NCBI GenBank assembly: GCA_037355855.1 | Contig: CM074759.1 | Span: 2,790,001-2,854,000, forward strand | Origin: Pseudo-nitzschia pungens | Lineage: Eukaryota > Bacillariophyta > Bacillariophyceae > Bacillariales > Bacillariaceae | Reading direction: 5' to 3' | DNA length: 64,000 bases | Part shown: positions 16,698-27,619 of the stretch, in pieces | Layout: every line of letters begins with the position of its first letter | How positions within the stretch are numbered: position 1 is the stretch's first letter | Made by a program: the position numbers and the translations under genes | Notes under the pieces: generated by a model | The model's database searches: none | What the model was told of the DNA's origin: nothing | Seen by the model: the letters and a program-made list of their open reading frames with translations, nothing else

Positions 16698-19600
16698 TTG
16701 TCCATGGCAAGGAATTGGTCCACCGGTACAGCAAAAAATCTCTACTGCAATACCAAAAACTCCAAAGACTACACCAAAGGAGGTGCGCTGGAGCAAAATT
16801 ATTTGAAGCTGCTGTCAACTGCTGCAAATACAGCAGAACAGGCATCGAATAAGAGCAACGTGGCTCCTATTCTTCTAACCAACATACAGTACATACAAGG
16901 CATCACAGTACATACAAGGCATCCCCATGAAATCAAGACCACTACTCGCACTACTTGATAGTGGATCTTCCAGAACTCTAATTAACAAAAGAGCACTACC
17001 ATTTGGCACACTGCCAATCAGAAGCAAGCATCAAGTCTTAACTACTACAGCAAATGGAAGCTTCGATACTACAGAATATGTTATCATGAAGAACATCAAG
17101 CTACAAGAGTTTGGCAACTACACCATCAACAGACAAGAGGCAAGGCTCTTCCAGTCACCCACCTGCAACTATGATCTCATACTAGGCAGAGACTTCCTCC
17201 ACCTAGCAAAGATCAATCTCCTATTCAAAGAAGGAGCAATTCAGTGGATGGATAGAACCATTCCTATGAAGGACACGTCCCTATACCATGAATCTAATTA
17301 CACCATGCTCATGGAAGAACTAGAAGATGCCGAACTCTTTGCTGATGATCCCTCCTTTGCCAATCCATACAAATCCAAAGTCATCTTAGACAGAGCCTAC
17401 CAAGAAACAGATCCATCTACAGTCGCACAGCAACAGTCCCACATGTCCAAAGCAGAGCAGCATCAGTTCCAAGCAATACTCAGCAAGTATCCTAATGTCT
17501 TCAATGGAGAATTAGGAAAATATCCACACAAGAAGATCTCTCTAAGACTGAAGCCCGGATCCAAGCCCATACACAAGAAGCCTTACCCAGTTGCATACAA
17601 AAGAGAAGACCTATTCAAAAGGGAGCTCCAGAATCTTTGTAATGATGGAGTCCTCAAGCATTGCACTGGACCGGCCGAATGGGCCTTTCCTACCTTTATA
17701 GTACCAAAGAAAGACAACAGAGTTAGATGGGTATCAGACTTCAGAGAACTGAATGAACTTCTTGAACGCCAACCTTATCCCATTCCTAGGATACAAGACA
17801 TCATGAACAAGTGCGGCAAGTACACTCACTTCACCAAGATTGACTTGTCCATGCAATACTACTGCTTTGAACTGGATGACGCAAGCAAGAAACTCTGTAC
17901 CATAGTCACTCCCTATGGATGTTATGAGTATCAGCGACTGCCAATGGGTGTCAAAGTCTCTCAAGATGTTGCCCAGCAACTAATGGAAGATATCCTACAA
18001 GACACTGATTGCATTGTTTATATTGATGATATTGGCATTTGGACCAATGGCTCCTTTGATCTACACATGAAGACTATCGACAAGATCCTAGATAGGCTTA
18101 ACCAAAATGGACTCAAGTGCAACCCACTCAAGTGTGATTGGGCAGTACAAGAGACTGACTTCCTTGGATATTGGATGACACCTACAGCAGTTAAGCCATG
18201 GAGAAAGAAGATTGAAGCCATCCTACATATGGACTGACCAAGAACTGTGACCCAAGTCAAGTCCTTTCTAGGAGCAGTGGGATACTACAGAGACATGTGG
18301 CCTCGAAGATCCCATGTTCTAGCTCCTCTCTTTGATATCACTGGGACCCCCAAGAAGCAGGCTCCTCAACCAGCTGCCATCAAAGCCAAACAAAGGAAAG
18401 CTCCTTCAGCTTTCACTTGGGGACCTGCTCAAGACAAATCCTTTCAAGAGATGAAAGCAATGGTGGCAGCGGATGTGCTAAACACCTATCCAGACCTTAA
18501 CAAGCCTTTTGAACTGTACACTGATGCCTCAGACCTACAACTAGGTGCTGCCATCATACAAGATGGCAAACCTATTGCCTACTGGTCCAAGAAACTATCT
18601 GATGCCCAAAAGAATTACATGACCATGGAGAAAGAACTCCTAGCCATCGTACTCTGCTACAAAGAGTACAGAAAAATGCTCCTTGGCGGTGTTATCAATG
18701 TATACACCGACCATAAGAACCTTACCTTCCAAACCCTCTCAGTCCAACGCGTCCTCCGGTGGAGACTATTCCTTGAAGAATTTGGTGTAAACCTCACCTA
18801 TGTTGAAGGCAAGAAGAATGTTCTTGCTGATGCCTTCTCCAGACTCCCCCGGATGGATCCACCTACTGAAGGGAAGAAAGCCCTTTCAAAGGGCACCTTA
18901 ATCAATTTCTTGAAGCTTGAAGTCCCTAAACAAGATGAAGAACTGTTTCTAACAGAGTTCCCCAACCTATTCCAGCACTTATGCAATGACGCAGACCAGG
19001 AACTACAATCCTGTTTGCTGAACAATGAGTGCCTAGTCAACCTACCAAATAACCAAGACCTGGAATGCCCGGTAAACTATTCCAAGATATACCTTCATCA
19101 GCAAAAAGATCCTACCATCCAATTCAAGATTCAATCCAGAGCCTTCTTCTATCAAGAATTAGAAGGCAACAACATCCTCTGCTATGCCAGTTGCACGAAT
19201 CCAGACAACTGGCGTATCTACATACCAAACTCTCTCTCTCCAATGATACCATCAAATGGTACCATCTCCTGCTGGGTCATTGTGGATCCACCAGGCTATA
19301 TCAGACTATTTCCGCAAGATTCTACATCGACAATCTATCCAATCTTTGCAAGACTTACATCTGCCCCAACAATTGCATTAAGTATAAGAACCAGCACTCC
19401 AAATATGGCAAGCTTCCACCAAAAGAAGCCCCACTAGCACCATTCAACGAGGTACATGTAGACCTTATAGGCCCATGGAAGATCACAGCTCAGGGCAAGA
19501 ACTACAACTTCAAGGCGCTAACTTGTATTGATCCAGTCACGAACCTCCTTGAAATTATCAGAATCAGAGACAAGTCCTCCCAGCATGTATCAGACCAATT

Positions 19601-20138
19601 CAAGAACTGCTGGCTCTCAAGGTATCCAAGACCTATCAGGTGTGTCCATGACAATGGTGGAGAATTTCTAGGAGCTGAATTCCAAACTACACTCAAGCAG
19701 TATGGAACCCAGTCTATCCCAACGACAGTGAAGAATCCCCAGTCTAACGCCATCTGTGAAAGAGTCCATCATCCTCCGAGTCCTGGTACATGTCAATCCC
19801 CCTCAAGCTAATACCAAGGCTAGTCAGCTCATGGACAATGCCCTCGCAACCTGCATGCATGCCTCCAGGTGTGCTGTCAATGCTGCCTTACAAGCATCTC
19901 CAGGGGCCCTGGTATTCAATCGAGACATGCTAATTGATCTGCCACTGACCTCCAACCTGTTAGCTCTACAACAGCTACGGCAACAAGGAATTAACAGGAA
20001 CCTACTCAGAGATGATGCCAAAAGAATCAACCATACCTTTCAAGTTAATGACAAGGTATGGATGCAGGAGTTGGATCCCAATAAGTTGCAACCTCGAAAG
20101 ACCGGTCCCTTTGTGATCAGTCAAGTCAACGATAATGG
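16698..20138 (+). pseudogene. Gypsy-0 pol, with stop and frameshifts, truncated
   Basis: Protease ('LLALLDSGSSRTLINK'), RT ('VSDFRELNELLERQPYPIPR' and 'VYIDDIGIW'), RNase H ('FELYTDASDLQLGAAI'), integrase zinc region ('YHLLLGHCGSTRL') and core ('VHVDLIGPWK', 'VHDNGGEFLGAEF', 'NPQSNAICERVHH') are all recognisable. Four lesions break it. A 19-bp tandem duplication at 16886-16923 shifts the frame before protease. TGA at 18235-18237 replaces an Arg. The CT run near 19231-19240 shifts the frame before integrase. A deletion of about 14 bp near 19771 removes part of the integrase. The 3' end is cut by the reverse-strand Gypsy-3 LTR at 20139. RT before integrase is the Ty3/gypsy order. Confidence 0.92.
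16886..16923 (+). repeat. 19-bp tandem duplication disrupting Gypsy-0 pol
   Basis: 'acagtacatacaaggcatc' occurs twice in a row; Gypsy-2 has it once (near 51600-51618). The insertion of 19 bp shifts the frame. Confidence 0.85.
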
Positions 20139-20488
20139 TGTTACGGTCTAAGGTAGAATTAGATGGAGTAATACGGGATAGAGGTATTTTAAAGATGAAA
20201 GGTCAATAAATTGTGTTATGAAAGAGAATGGTTGAATACTTTACGAGATGGGAATGATTTCTTGAGTATGGAATGAATGAGCGATCGAACAATAATAATG
20301 TTCGTCGGGCATAATATCAATAATTGTCGAGTCATGGGAATCTTTGTTTATCTTGATATTTGACAGTGTCCGTTGTATGTGTGTACATACTGAATATACA
20401 TACATGAATACCATATATATTGGAGTACATGCGGGATTCAATAATCATTTAGAGTCTCTCATAGGGATGCCTACGCCAGCCCGTCACA
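20139..20488 (-). repeat. Gypsy-3 3' LTR
   Basis: 350 bp, reverse orientation relative to the Gypsy-1 LTRs and clearly related to them (TGTTACGGTCTAAGGTAG on the plus strand through to CCCGTCACA). It interrupts the end of Gypsy-0 pol. The partner LTR is not present next to it; the element is cut off by LINE-F. Confidence 0.88.
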
Positions 20489-20663
20489 TAGTTCCCCAAT
20501 GATTAGGTGGATTTTGCATGTGGTTCAATAGAATAGGTTCGGAGTTGAGTAGTATCGATGGAAAAGAGATATGCTTGTTCGGAGAACCGGTTGAAGATGA
20601 TATATGCCATTTGAAGTATTCTGAAGATATATGGTAATGTAGATCAAAGTGGGATTGAAACAA
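20489..20663 (-). mobile_element. Gypsy-3 3' internal stub
   Basis: 175 bp matching 15280-15424 of Gypsy-1 in reverse complement, i.e. the non-coding end directly before a 3' LTR. The rest of Gypsy-3 is absent beyond the LINE-F 5' end at 20664. Confidence 0.8.
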
Positions 20664-21490
20664 TTTGCGCGAAGCGCATTTTGTCCGACGTTCCGATGTT
20701 CCAGTAATAAAAATACGTAGATTTCTACACACATTTACCATGCGATATCTCGCTCCCTTCTACACCCCCAATCACAACCCCAGGACCTACATGTATTAAC
20801 CAAGACCTGCGCTCTTTGTTTCTGCTTTCAGTTCAGTTGCTGGCTGCTTCGTTTGGTTGCTTTGGTTGCCAATTCACCACTCGGGCCGACGATCGATCCA
20901 GCAGCATCAACACCAAAATCGACACATAATTTTCTACAGCACTTCCAGTACAGATTCTACAGCAATTCACCACTCATTTCGATGTACGGTATTTCTGCTT
21001 CGAATGTATTTCTGCTTCGATCTGTTTCCAAGTTTCTACAAGAAATTCCAGCTGTCATTTGTTTTCAAGTCCATTGCCCTGCTGGACCATATGTGTTTTC
21101 GCTTATGGTCCTACTGTTTTCTGACCCAAGCCCCAAAGCCACTAAGTACAGTTCGCTTAAGGCTCTACCATCTACATATACCTCTCAGGTGTACAGTATA
21201 AATGTCATCTGTTTTCAAGTCTACTGCCCTGCTGGACCATAAGTGTTTTCGCTTAAGGTCCTACTGTTTTCTGACCCAAGCCCCAAAGCCGCTAAGTACA
21301 GCTCGCTTTAGGCTCCACCACCTACATATACCTCTCAGATGCAAACTTCAACTGTCATCTGTTTTCAAGTCTACTGCCCTGCTGGACCATAAGTGTTTTC
21401 GCTTAAGGTCCTACTGTTTTCTTACCCAAGCCCCAAAGCCGCTAAGTACAGCTGGCTGTCAGCACCTTGTTGATGCTATTCAGAGTGGTA
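20664..21490 (+). mobile_element. LINE-F: 5'UTR joined to an ORF2 scrap
   Basis: Opens with the LINE 5'-terminal motif (TTTGCGCGAAGCGCATTTTG) and the GTAG-ATTT-CTAC stem. It carries three tandem units of about 151 bp at 21055-21450. At about 21451 it switches to 40 bp of ORF2 ('gctggctgtcagcaccttg', matching the reverse complement of 42170-42210). About 9 kb of the expected element is missing between the two parts. Reverse-strand LINE-D begins at 21491. Confidence 0.8.
21055..21450 (+). repeat. Three tandem ~151-bp units in the LINE-F 5'UTR
   Basis: Each unit starts with 'tgttttcaagtc.a.tgccctgctgg' and includes the hairpin half-sites 'taagtgttttcgcttaagg' and 'ccgctaagtacagct'. Starts are near 21056, 21207 and 21357. 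LINE-E has an equivalent array at 60375-60830. Confidence 0.85.
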
Positions 21491-21772
21491 ACTTTAATCA
21501 CCAAAGGTGAAACTAAATTACTCGGTCTGTAACCAGACTTTAATGTCGCCTCCATCAGAGAGTCAGGACCCCAAGTGGTAGAACGACAAATTTTTCAAAC
21601 AAACCTTGAACATCAGACAGGGAAAGAGACAAAACAAGTCCCACAAAAAAGGGACTTGAGAGAAAATGAGATGGGAAGGAAGATATTGGGATAAGATCCA
21701 GTATCAAAAGGTATATGACTGGATGAGAAGCAGGAACAGAAGCCAAAATCAAGGTACAAAGTGGAATCAACC
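21491..21772 (-). promoter_or_regulatory. LINE-D 3'UTR with conserved hairpins
   Basis: About 280 bp after the ORF2 stop. On the reverse strand it holds GTCG...CGAC, AGTCTG-GTTA-CAGACT and TCACC-TTT-GGTGA in that order, the same as LINE-C. Such 3' structures are used in some LINEs for RT recognition of the RNA; that role is an inference here. Confidence 0.6.
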
Positions 21773-24700
21773 CTAAGGTCCAGTAAGCCATGCTCTGAGG
21801 AGAGCAGCCTCTCGTTGGTATGGCTGCACTGGAGGTACAGGTGCTGCATACTGCTTCCTGGCAAGGTGGATGGTTGCAAGCCACTGCCTCTTGGCAGTCA
21901 GGGTGTAACCTTGTAGGACTTGGAAAGGGGTTTGTAAAAGGGAGTGTGACTGGGGGAGTGCACCAGCTGCACCAATGGCCAATTCAGAGGAGATGGAAGC
22001 ATCAAGAGATTGGTGTTGTTCAGCATCAAGGGTTCCCCCAGGACCATGGAGTTGTTCATTCCTATAGGTCCAAAGATCCCAGGATGTAAGAAAGAACTGA
22101 TGGATGATAGCTGTAGCCCAACATTTGGGAGAGCGCTTGCTTCCAATGTGGGAGTAGTAATCATCCTGGATTTGATACCAGCGAGGAGACCACCTACCAA
22201 GAAGCCAGTTGTGCCAAACAATAGTCCTCTGTGCCCTGACAGCCGAGGCAATTGCAAGTGAGTAGGATGATGGAGAAATGCTCTGGCCCTTCCGAACTCT
22301 GGTGAGAAGATCCACAATGACAGCCACCAATGAGGGATCAGTTTGTTCAACTTCAAGCCTCTTCTGCAGGGGTCCCTTGAAAGCGGACACACTGTGCTGT
22401 ACTGCCCCAGTGTCCTTGCAGGAGAGCACATGAGACACCTTCTCGTTGTCTGCATCACACAATGGGCACCTGGAGTGATCCTGATACTGGTAGTGAAGGA
22501 GCTGGTTGCCAACACCAATGCAGCCAGAAGAAAACTTGACAAACCACCGTTGCATGCCAGGAGGTAGACGCTTGAAGGCAGACAGATGGGCACACCAATG
22601 GATGGAATTCAAAACAGGTTGTGGAATGGGAATATCATGGTGGGTCTGCCAATATTGAAGAAGAGGAGGACCAGAAATGGCAACATGCAAAGCATTCTGA
22701 TCAAACCTTGAACACTTGCAACCATTGAGAGAAAAAGCCCAGGGCTCAAACACAAGTCTGGGATAGTGATGGGCTGAAGCTCTATGGACAGAGAGAAATG
22801 CCTTGGCCATGCTGTCAACCTGATGATTGCGAAGGGCCCACCAATCAAGAAAGATTCCAGCTTGATGGCCCTGAACCCACTGAAAGTGCACAGAGATTGG
22901 CAGGGCAGAAATCATGTTTCTGATGACATAAACATAATCAAAAGACTTCTGGGAAATAACCAAAGGCCAAGATCCCTGAGCCTGTTTGAGAGCTGTGTCA
23001 CCATCCAGAGCAATGGTGATAGAGCCAGAAGCAATATCAAAGATACTCACCAGAGCAGTGCAACAGGTGAGAACCCCAATGATACCTGCCAGTTCACTCC
23101 TATAGGATGATTGATCCTCAGGGGATCCACTGACAAAATTACAGCCAGTGAGGAACAATGAAGCATTCTTGGTGGAGGTATTGGGTGATAGAATGAAAGC
23201 AGAAGTGCCTCTGAGGAGGTCCGGATCAAATGAACCATCACATACAGCACTGGCAGTACCACTCTGAATAGCATCAGCAAGGGTCTGACAGCCAACCTGT
23301 GGTAGGGAATATTTGTGGAGAAGTACTCTTGGAGACGCACAGAGTGCATCAAAGCCATCTGCAGGGGAGTCTGGAAGAGAATCAAATGGATTGTACTCCA
23401 GAGGATCCATATCAGGAGGTTCAGAAACAAAGGCTGAGGACCCAACCACGCGTGCAACTTGTCCGCAAATAACAGGGCAGACGAGCACAACAGCACATGC
23501 TGGTTTGTCAGAAATGATTTCAGAAGTGACCCTGTATCTACCCCTGCCTTGGGAGGTGCTCACAATCCAGCCAGTAGAAGTTTTGGAGAATATTCTGTTG
23601 GTGGATAAGGACAAAAACCAAGGCCAAAGAAAAGCTGTCTGGGGAGAGAGCCAATGCCCAAGGTGAAAAGAAGGAGCCAATGCCCTGGCTGCAGGGGAGG
23701 GGCAAGAAGGAAGAAAACAGGTCTGAAGCACCTTGACCCATAGGCGCTGAGCTGCTGGAGGCCAAGATGAAGGACATCTGGACCAGTCAAGGTGATCCCT
23801 CAAGTCATTGGAGGATGTCAGCTGGAAAGCCATGGGGGTAAGCCTTGTTCCATCTGGAGTACAAATATCAGCAAGGGAAATAGCCTTGAGGGACATTCGA
23901 ATGTGATTCAAGAGGGACAAGTCAGCACCTCTGAAACCAGCGTTGACAAAGGCTTGCATGAGATAACAGTCATTGGAACGTAGCAGAGGAAGATCTGGGA
24001 AGTCTTCAACCAAGCTCACAGGGTGAACAGAGAAAAACTTCCACACATGTTTGTACCAGCAAGGAGTAACGTATGAAGCAAAAGGATGATAGGGCGTGAC
24101 ACCAAGATGGAGAGGAAGTCCAAGTTCAAGCCGGAGAGACTCAGCAGTTAGCCTGAGAATCCTACCAGTTTGCGAGGACCTGACAGATTCCTGAAAGAGA
24201 GTGGCAATATGGCTAAACTCTTGGAGGAGGTGTGGATGGATGAAACCAAAGCCTTGATAGAGGGAAGGACCATAGAATACATGTCTAGGAAATGTCCGGG
24301 ACATCCCTGCTTTGTTCAGCACAGGAACAAGAGCTGGGTGAATAATCTTAGTCCAGGTGGCCTCATCAAGTTGCGTGACAGGCATGGGGTATTCAACAGA
24401 CTTCATGAAAGAATACTTGAAGGTGTAGAGGGAGGCTCTCTTCTCACACTTGGAAGCCTTGAGTTGAGATCCAAAAGACTGAGACTGGGACTTCATGTGA
24501 GCAATCTGTGCTTCCTCATTGCCATCCATGGAGATAAAAACCCCAAGGGTCTTGTCAGCATGGTCAACTTCAAACCGATCCAGGGTAGCTCGATTGCCAT
24601 TCTTGTCAGCAACAGAGAAGTCACCAGGCATTTCATCAATTGAGCGATAGTCCCAACCGGATCCATTCCATTTGAAATCAATCAAATAACAGAAGGATTT

Positions 24701-27619
24701 GGCAGGTTCAATAGCACCACCAGTTGCAATAATCCCACCAGCCCATCTGTCAAGAGCTTCCTGAAAGTCAACAGCTAATTCCTCACCAGATGTGGAGGAA
24801 TCAGAGCCAGCACAAAACAAATCTGTGTCATCCACAAAGGCAAAACCCACAAGAGAAACCAGTTGCAGTGACAATGAAGTGATAAGATGGACACCATGCC
24901 CAGCCTGTTGCATCATTCGGAAGACAATTGTTGACACCAAAGCCCAAAGAGTTGGACCAATACCGTTGCCTTGGCCACAACCACTGAGAGGAACAGGTTC
25001 ATCACCATACACAGGGCCGGACCGACCAAAACCAGTTTTGATGTGGTGCTTGGCATGTTGCAAAGTAGACAGAAGAACTTCACACACATGTGCAGGAACC
25101 CCAAAGCTCTGAAGAGTGAGACCTGCAATGGGATGAGATATCCTATCATAACAGCCCTTGGCATCATTCATAGCAACAGCACCAGATCTGCGCTTCTGCC
25201 GCAACACATCACATATGAGCTTCTTGTTCAGGCAGGTGTTGATGGCCTTGTGGTGTTTCCTGCTACCATGTTGATCAACAGCCACTGCATTGGCAAGTTC
25301 AGCATGGGCAAGAATGCGTCTGCCAATCATCTTGTTGTTGATTTGGAACTCAGGAGACATCAACTGGATAAGCCTCATCTTATCCACTCTATATTCACCA
25401 GGTTTCTTGAAGATCTCAACATCAGTGATGACCTGCCAAGCAGAAGGAGAGAAGCCAACAATCAATGGGATGGATCTCAGGAGAGTGTCAAACTTGTTCA
25501 ACTTGGAATCAAGAGCAAAAGCCTTGTGGTGTGAAAAGCTCAAACAGGAAGGTTCACTGGCTGTGCGTTCCCTCTGGCATTTCCAGGCAGCAGCATTGTC
25601 AGCTGGACACACTGAATAGTTAAAGGGGGGCAAACTCAGGATAGAGTCAGGGACTTTGAGACAGGATAGAAATTCAGAAAGGTATTTGTCAGTGGCAGGA
25701 GGAGGAATGTATGTGCCATCAAGGACTTGGGGAGCAGCATGGGCAGTGCCTAGGTAGCCAAAATCTTGAATGAAGGAGGGATGCATGAAAGGAGTGCCAA
25801 GACACTGCTGTTGACGCCTGACATTGGATTCAGCCATAGCTGGAACCATAGTAGATGACTTGTTGACACGTCCCCGAATAGACCGAGCAGCGAGGCCAAG
25901 CTCTCGTTGAAGCCGTTCCCTGCGCATCCTAGCACGAATCTGGGAAGCACTCTGGTTGTGAGGCTTGCCTTCAGCAAGAAGTGCATCCACCAGGCCTTGA
26001 TTGAAGGAGTCTCTCCATGAGGGGGCCAATTTCTTCATTGCCCGGTATTGTCTGTAAGCTTGTTTCAGATGGAGGAGAGCACTGGAAAGGTCACTGTGTT
26101 CTCCTTTGTAGAGAGAAAGCTTGCAGGCCAACCTTTTCAAAACAGTATGACTGGTGGACACACCCTGCCGCAACTTAACAACACGCCTCCAAAAGTCAAT
26201 TGTATCACGATAAACTTGCAGCTTTGGTGACCATGGAACCAAACCAGCTCTAGCGTGGCAGAGGTTTTGTTCAACAGAGAGCCTGAGAGAGGTGGAGGTT
26301 TCATGGAGTACTTCATATGTATTGATGAGATCAGCGCGCACAGAAATATCCCCAGACTGAAACTGAGCCAATAGGTGCTCTAGCTTAGCTTGGAGAGAGA
26401 ACACTCCAGCCTTGAGAAAGCTGTGCCTCACACGCTTGAAATACCGTTGGCGCAGATGAGGGTGGGAGGACTGAAGTTTGGAATGAGAGAGGCTCACAGG
26501 AGGTGGCAAATGTTTTCCCATGATACTGCAATTACAGACTTCAATCCAAAGCATTCTATGGTCAGATTCCATACCATGGGCACCACCAAAGGTACAATAC
26601 CCAGCCCTGAGAACATCAACATTCTCAGAGACCCAAATGGCATCAATTGGTGTTCTGGTAGTGTTGCGGTTGTGAGTGGCAGGAGGAGAAGACGTACTAT
26701 GAAGGGTAAGAATGGCCTCTCGGAAACCAAGAGCCTGGAGCTCAAAGGACAAGCCATCAGACCGAACATCAGCATTTTGATCAATCCCAAGAATGACCTG
26801 GTCACCCGCCCTCAGGCAAGCCTGAAGGGCAGCAGTCAAATCCCTGTGAAAAAGAATGCATGGATTGGGACTGAAAAGATTTTCAGCTGCTTGAAAGTAG
26901 CGGTATTGTTGATTCCAGACTGAGCCCAGATCTCTATCATTTTCAACTGGGCAGTAGGCAGAAAACATGGTGACAGTGTAGCCATTCCTGCCCTGAAACT
27001 TGACAAAGGACCATCTTCCAAGACCAGATGGATCAGCTCCATGAGCAACCTTGTGGGAACTGAACAATTGGTCAATGGAAAAACCTGTGCCTCCAGGCTG
27101 AAGCCATGTGCATTCAGAAGCTTCATGCTTGTTGTTGGCAAGATAGGAAAAACTTGAGGGACAGACATTCTTCATGCGCCGATTGAAAAGATCACAGGGC
27201 AGGAGTTTGGATTCATTCAAACAATGCTCAGCAAAAAGCGCCACACTAGCGTTGCTCTTGACAAATTGACGGGAGTTGTGCTTGGACCTGGACATAAAAG
27301 CAGCTCTACGCTGAGGTCCAATGTTTTGGAAGGTGATGATGGTGGAATTAGATGATGGAGCTTGAGGAAAAGGATGACCAAAACTATCAGAATCCTTAGC
27401 ATCAAGAGAGTCTCCATGAAGAGTTAATTGTACAAATTGAGAAGCAGGGAAAGAGGCGGAGGGGAAAAAGGGAGAAACAGTAGAAGCATTGATGGGATTT
27501 GGTGTGGAAGGCATCCTATCAAACCTCATACCAGAAAATCTAACCATGATCAGAAGGAAACCGAGTCTGTCGCACGGTAGAAAAGGTTGCCGGAGCGGAC
27601 TTGGTAGAGGCATTGGCAT
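21773..27619 (-). CDS. LINE-D ORF2: endonuclease, RT, RNase H polyprotein
   Basis: Open for 1948 codons from the first ATG at 27619. The start at 27547, which overlaps the ORF1 stop, is more likely. Apurinic-type endonuclease: 'LFAEHCLNES', 'ILGIDQNADV', 'TPIDAIWVS', 'GMESDHRMLWIEV'. RT: 'VAMNDAKGCYDRISH', 'CGQGNGIGPTLWAL' and the catalytic 'FAFVDDTDLFC'. RNase H-like: 'AVCDGSFDPDLL', 'RSELAGIIGVL', 'IALDGDTALKQAQ', 'QWVQGHQAG'. C-terminal zinc motif: 'CPLCDADNEKVSHVLSC'. The domain set is that of an endonuclease/RNase H-bearing LINE clade (I- or diatom Ambal-like; the exact clade is uncertain). Compared with LINE-C it lacks 20 residues upstream of RT (60-bp in-frame deletion near 25855). It is otherwise uninterrupted. 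Confidence 0.93.
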   Translation of the reverse strand: MPMPLPSPLRQPFLPCDRLGFLLIMVRFSGMRFDRMPSTPNPINASTVSPFFPSASFPASQFVQLTLHGDSLDAKDSDSFGHPFPQAPSSNSTIITFQNIGPQRRAAFMSRSKHNSRQFVKSNASVALFAEHCLNESKLLPCDLFNRRMKNVCPSSFSYLANNKHEASECTWLQPGGTGFSIDQLFSSHKVAHGADPSGLGRWSFVKFQGRNGYTVTMFSAYCPVENDRDLGSVWNQQYRYFQAAENLFSPNPCILFHRDLTAALQACLRAGDQVILGIDQNADVRSDGLSFELQALGFREAILTLHSTSSPPATHNRNTTRTPIDAIWVSENVDVLRAGYCTFGGAHGMESDHRMLWIEVCNCSIMGKHLPPPVSLSHSKLQSSHPHLRQRYFKRVRHSFLKAGVFSLQAKLEHLLAQFQSGDISVRADLINTYEVLHETSTSLRLSVEQNLCHARAGLVPWSPKLQVYRDTIDFWRRVVKLRQGVSTSHTVLKRLACKLSLYKGEHSDLSSALLHLKQAYRQYRAMKKLAPSWRDSFNQGLVDALLAEGKPHNQSASQIRARMRRERLQRELGLAARSIRGRVNKSSTMVPAMAESNVRRQQQCLGTPFMHPSFIQDFGYLGTAHAAPQVLDGTYIPPPATDKYLSEFLSCLKVPDSILSLPPFNYSVCPADNAAAWKCQRERTASEPSCLSFSHHKAFALDSKLNKFDTLLRSIPLIVGFSPSAWQVITDVEIFKKPGEYRVDKMRLIQLMSPEFQINNKMIGRRILAHAELANAVAVDQHGSRKHHKAINTCLNKKLICDVLRQKRRSGAVAMNDAKGCYDRISHPIAGLTLQSFGVPAHVCEVLLSTLQHAKHHIKTGFGRSGPVYGDEPVPLSGCGQGNGIGPTLWALVSTIVFRMMQQAGHGVHLITSLSLQLVSLVGFAFVDDTDLFCAGSDSSTSGEELAVDFQEALDRWAGGIIATGGAIEPAKSFCYLIDFKWNGSGWDYRSIDEMPGDFSVADKNGNRATLDRFEVDHADKTLGVFISMDGNEEAQIAHMKSQSQSFGSQLKASKCEKRASLYTFKYSFMKSVEYPMPVTQLDEATWTKIIHPALVPVLNKAGMSRTFPRHVFYGPSLYQGFGFIHPHLLQEFSHIATLFQESVRSSQTGRILRLTAESLRLELGLPLHLGVTPYHPFASYVTPCWYKHVWKFFSVHPVSLVEDFPDLPLLRSNDCYLMQAFVNAGFRGADLSLLNHIRMSLKAISLADICTPDGTRLTPMAFQLTSSNDLRDHLDWSRCPSSWPPAAQRLWVKVLQTCFLPSCPSPAARALAPSFHLGHWLSPQTAFLWPWFLSLSTNRIFSKTSTGWIVSTSQGRGRYRVTSEIISDKPACAVVLVCPVICGQVARVVGSSAFVSEPPDMDPLEYNPFDSLPDSPADGFDALCASPRVLLHKYSLPQVGCQTLADAIQSGTASAVCDGSFDPDLLRGTSAFILSPNTSTKNASLFLTGCNFVSGSPEDQSSYRSELAGIIGVLTCCTALVSIFDIASGSITIALDGDTALKQAQGSWPLVISQKSFDYVYVIRNMISALPISVHFQWVQGHQAGIFLDWWALRNHQVDSMAKAFLSVHRASAHHYPRLVFEPWAFSLNGCKCSRFDQNALHVAISGPPLLQYWQTHHDIPIPQPVLNSIHWCAHLSAFKRLPPGMQRWFVKFSSGCIGVGNQLLHYQYQDHSRCPLCDADNEKVSHVLSCKDTGAVQHSVSAFKGPLQKRLEVEQTDPSLVAVIVDLLTRVRKGQSISPSSYSLAIASAVRAQRTIVWHNWLLGRWSPRWYQIQDDYYSHIGSKRSPKCWATAIIHQFFLTSWDLWTYRNEQLHGPGGTLDAEQHQSLDASISSELAIGAAGALPQSHSLLQTPFQVLQGYTLTAKRQWLATIHLARKQYAAPVPPVQPYQREAALLRAWLTGP

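Noticed and set aside
20853..21510. ORFs of 100-130 codons in the LINE-F 5'UTR
   Set aside because: They follow the 151-bp repeats and change frame between units; the equivalent regions of LINE-E do not keep them.
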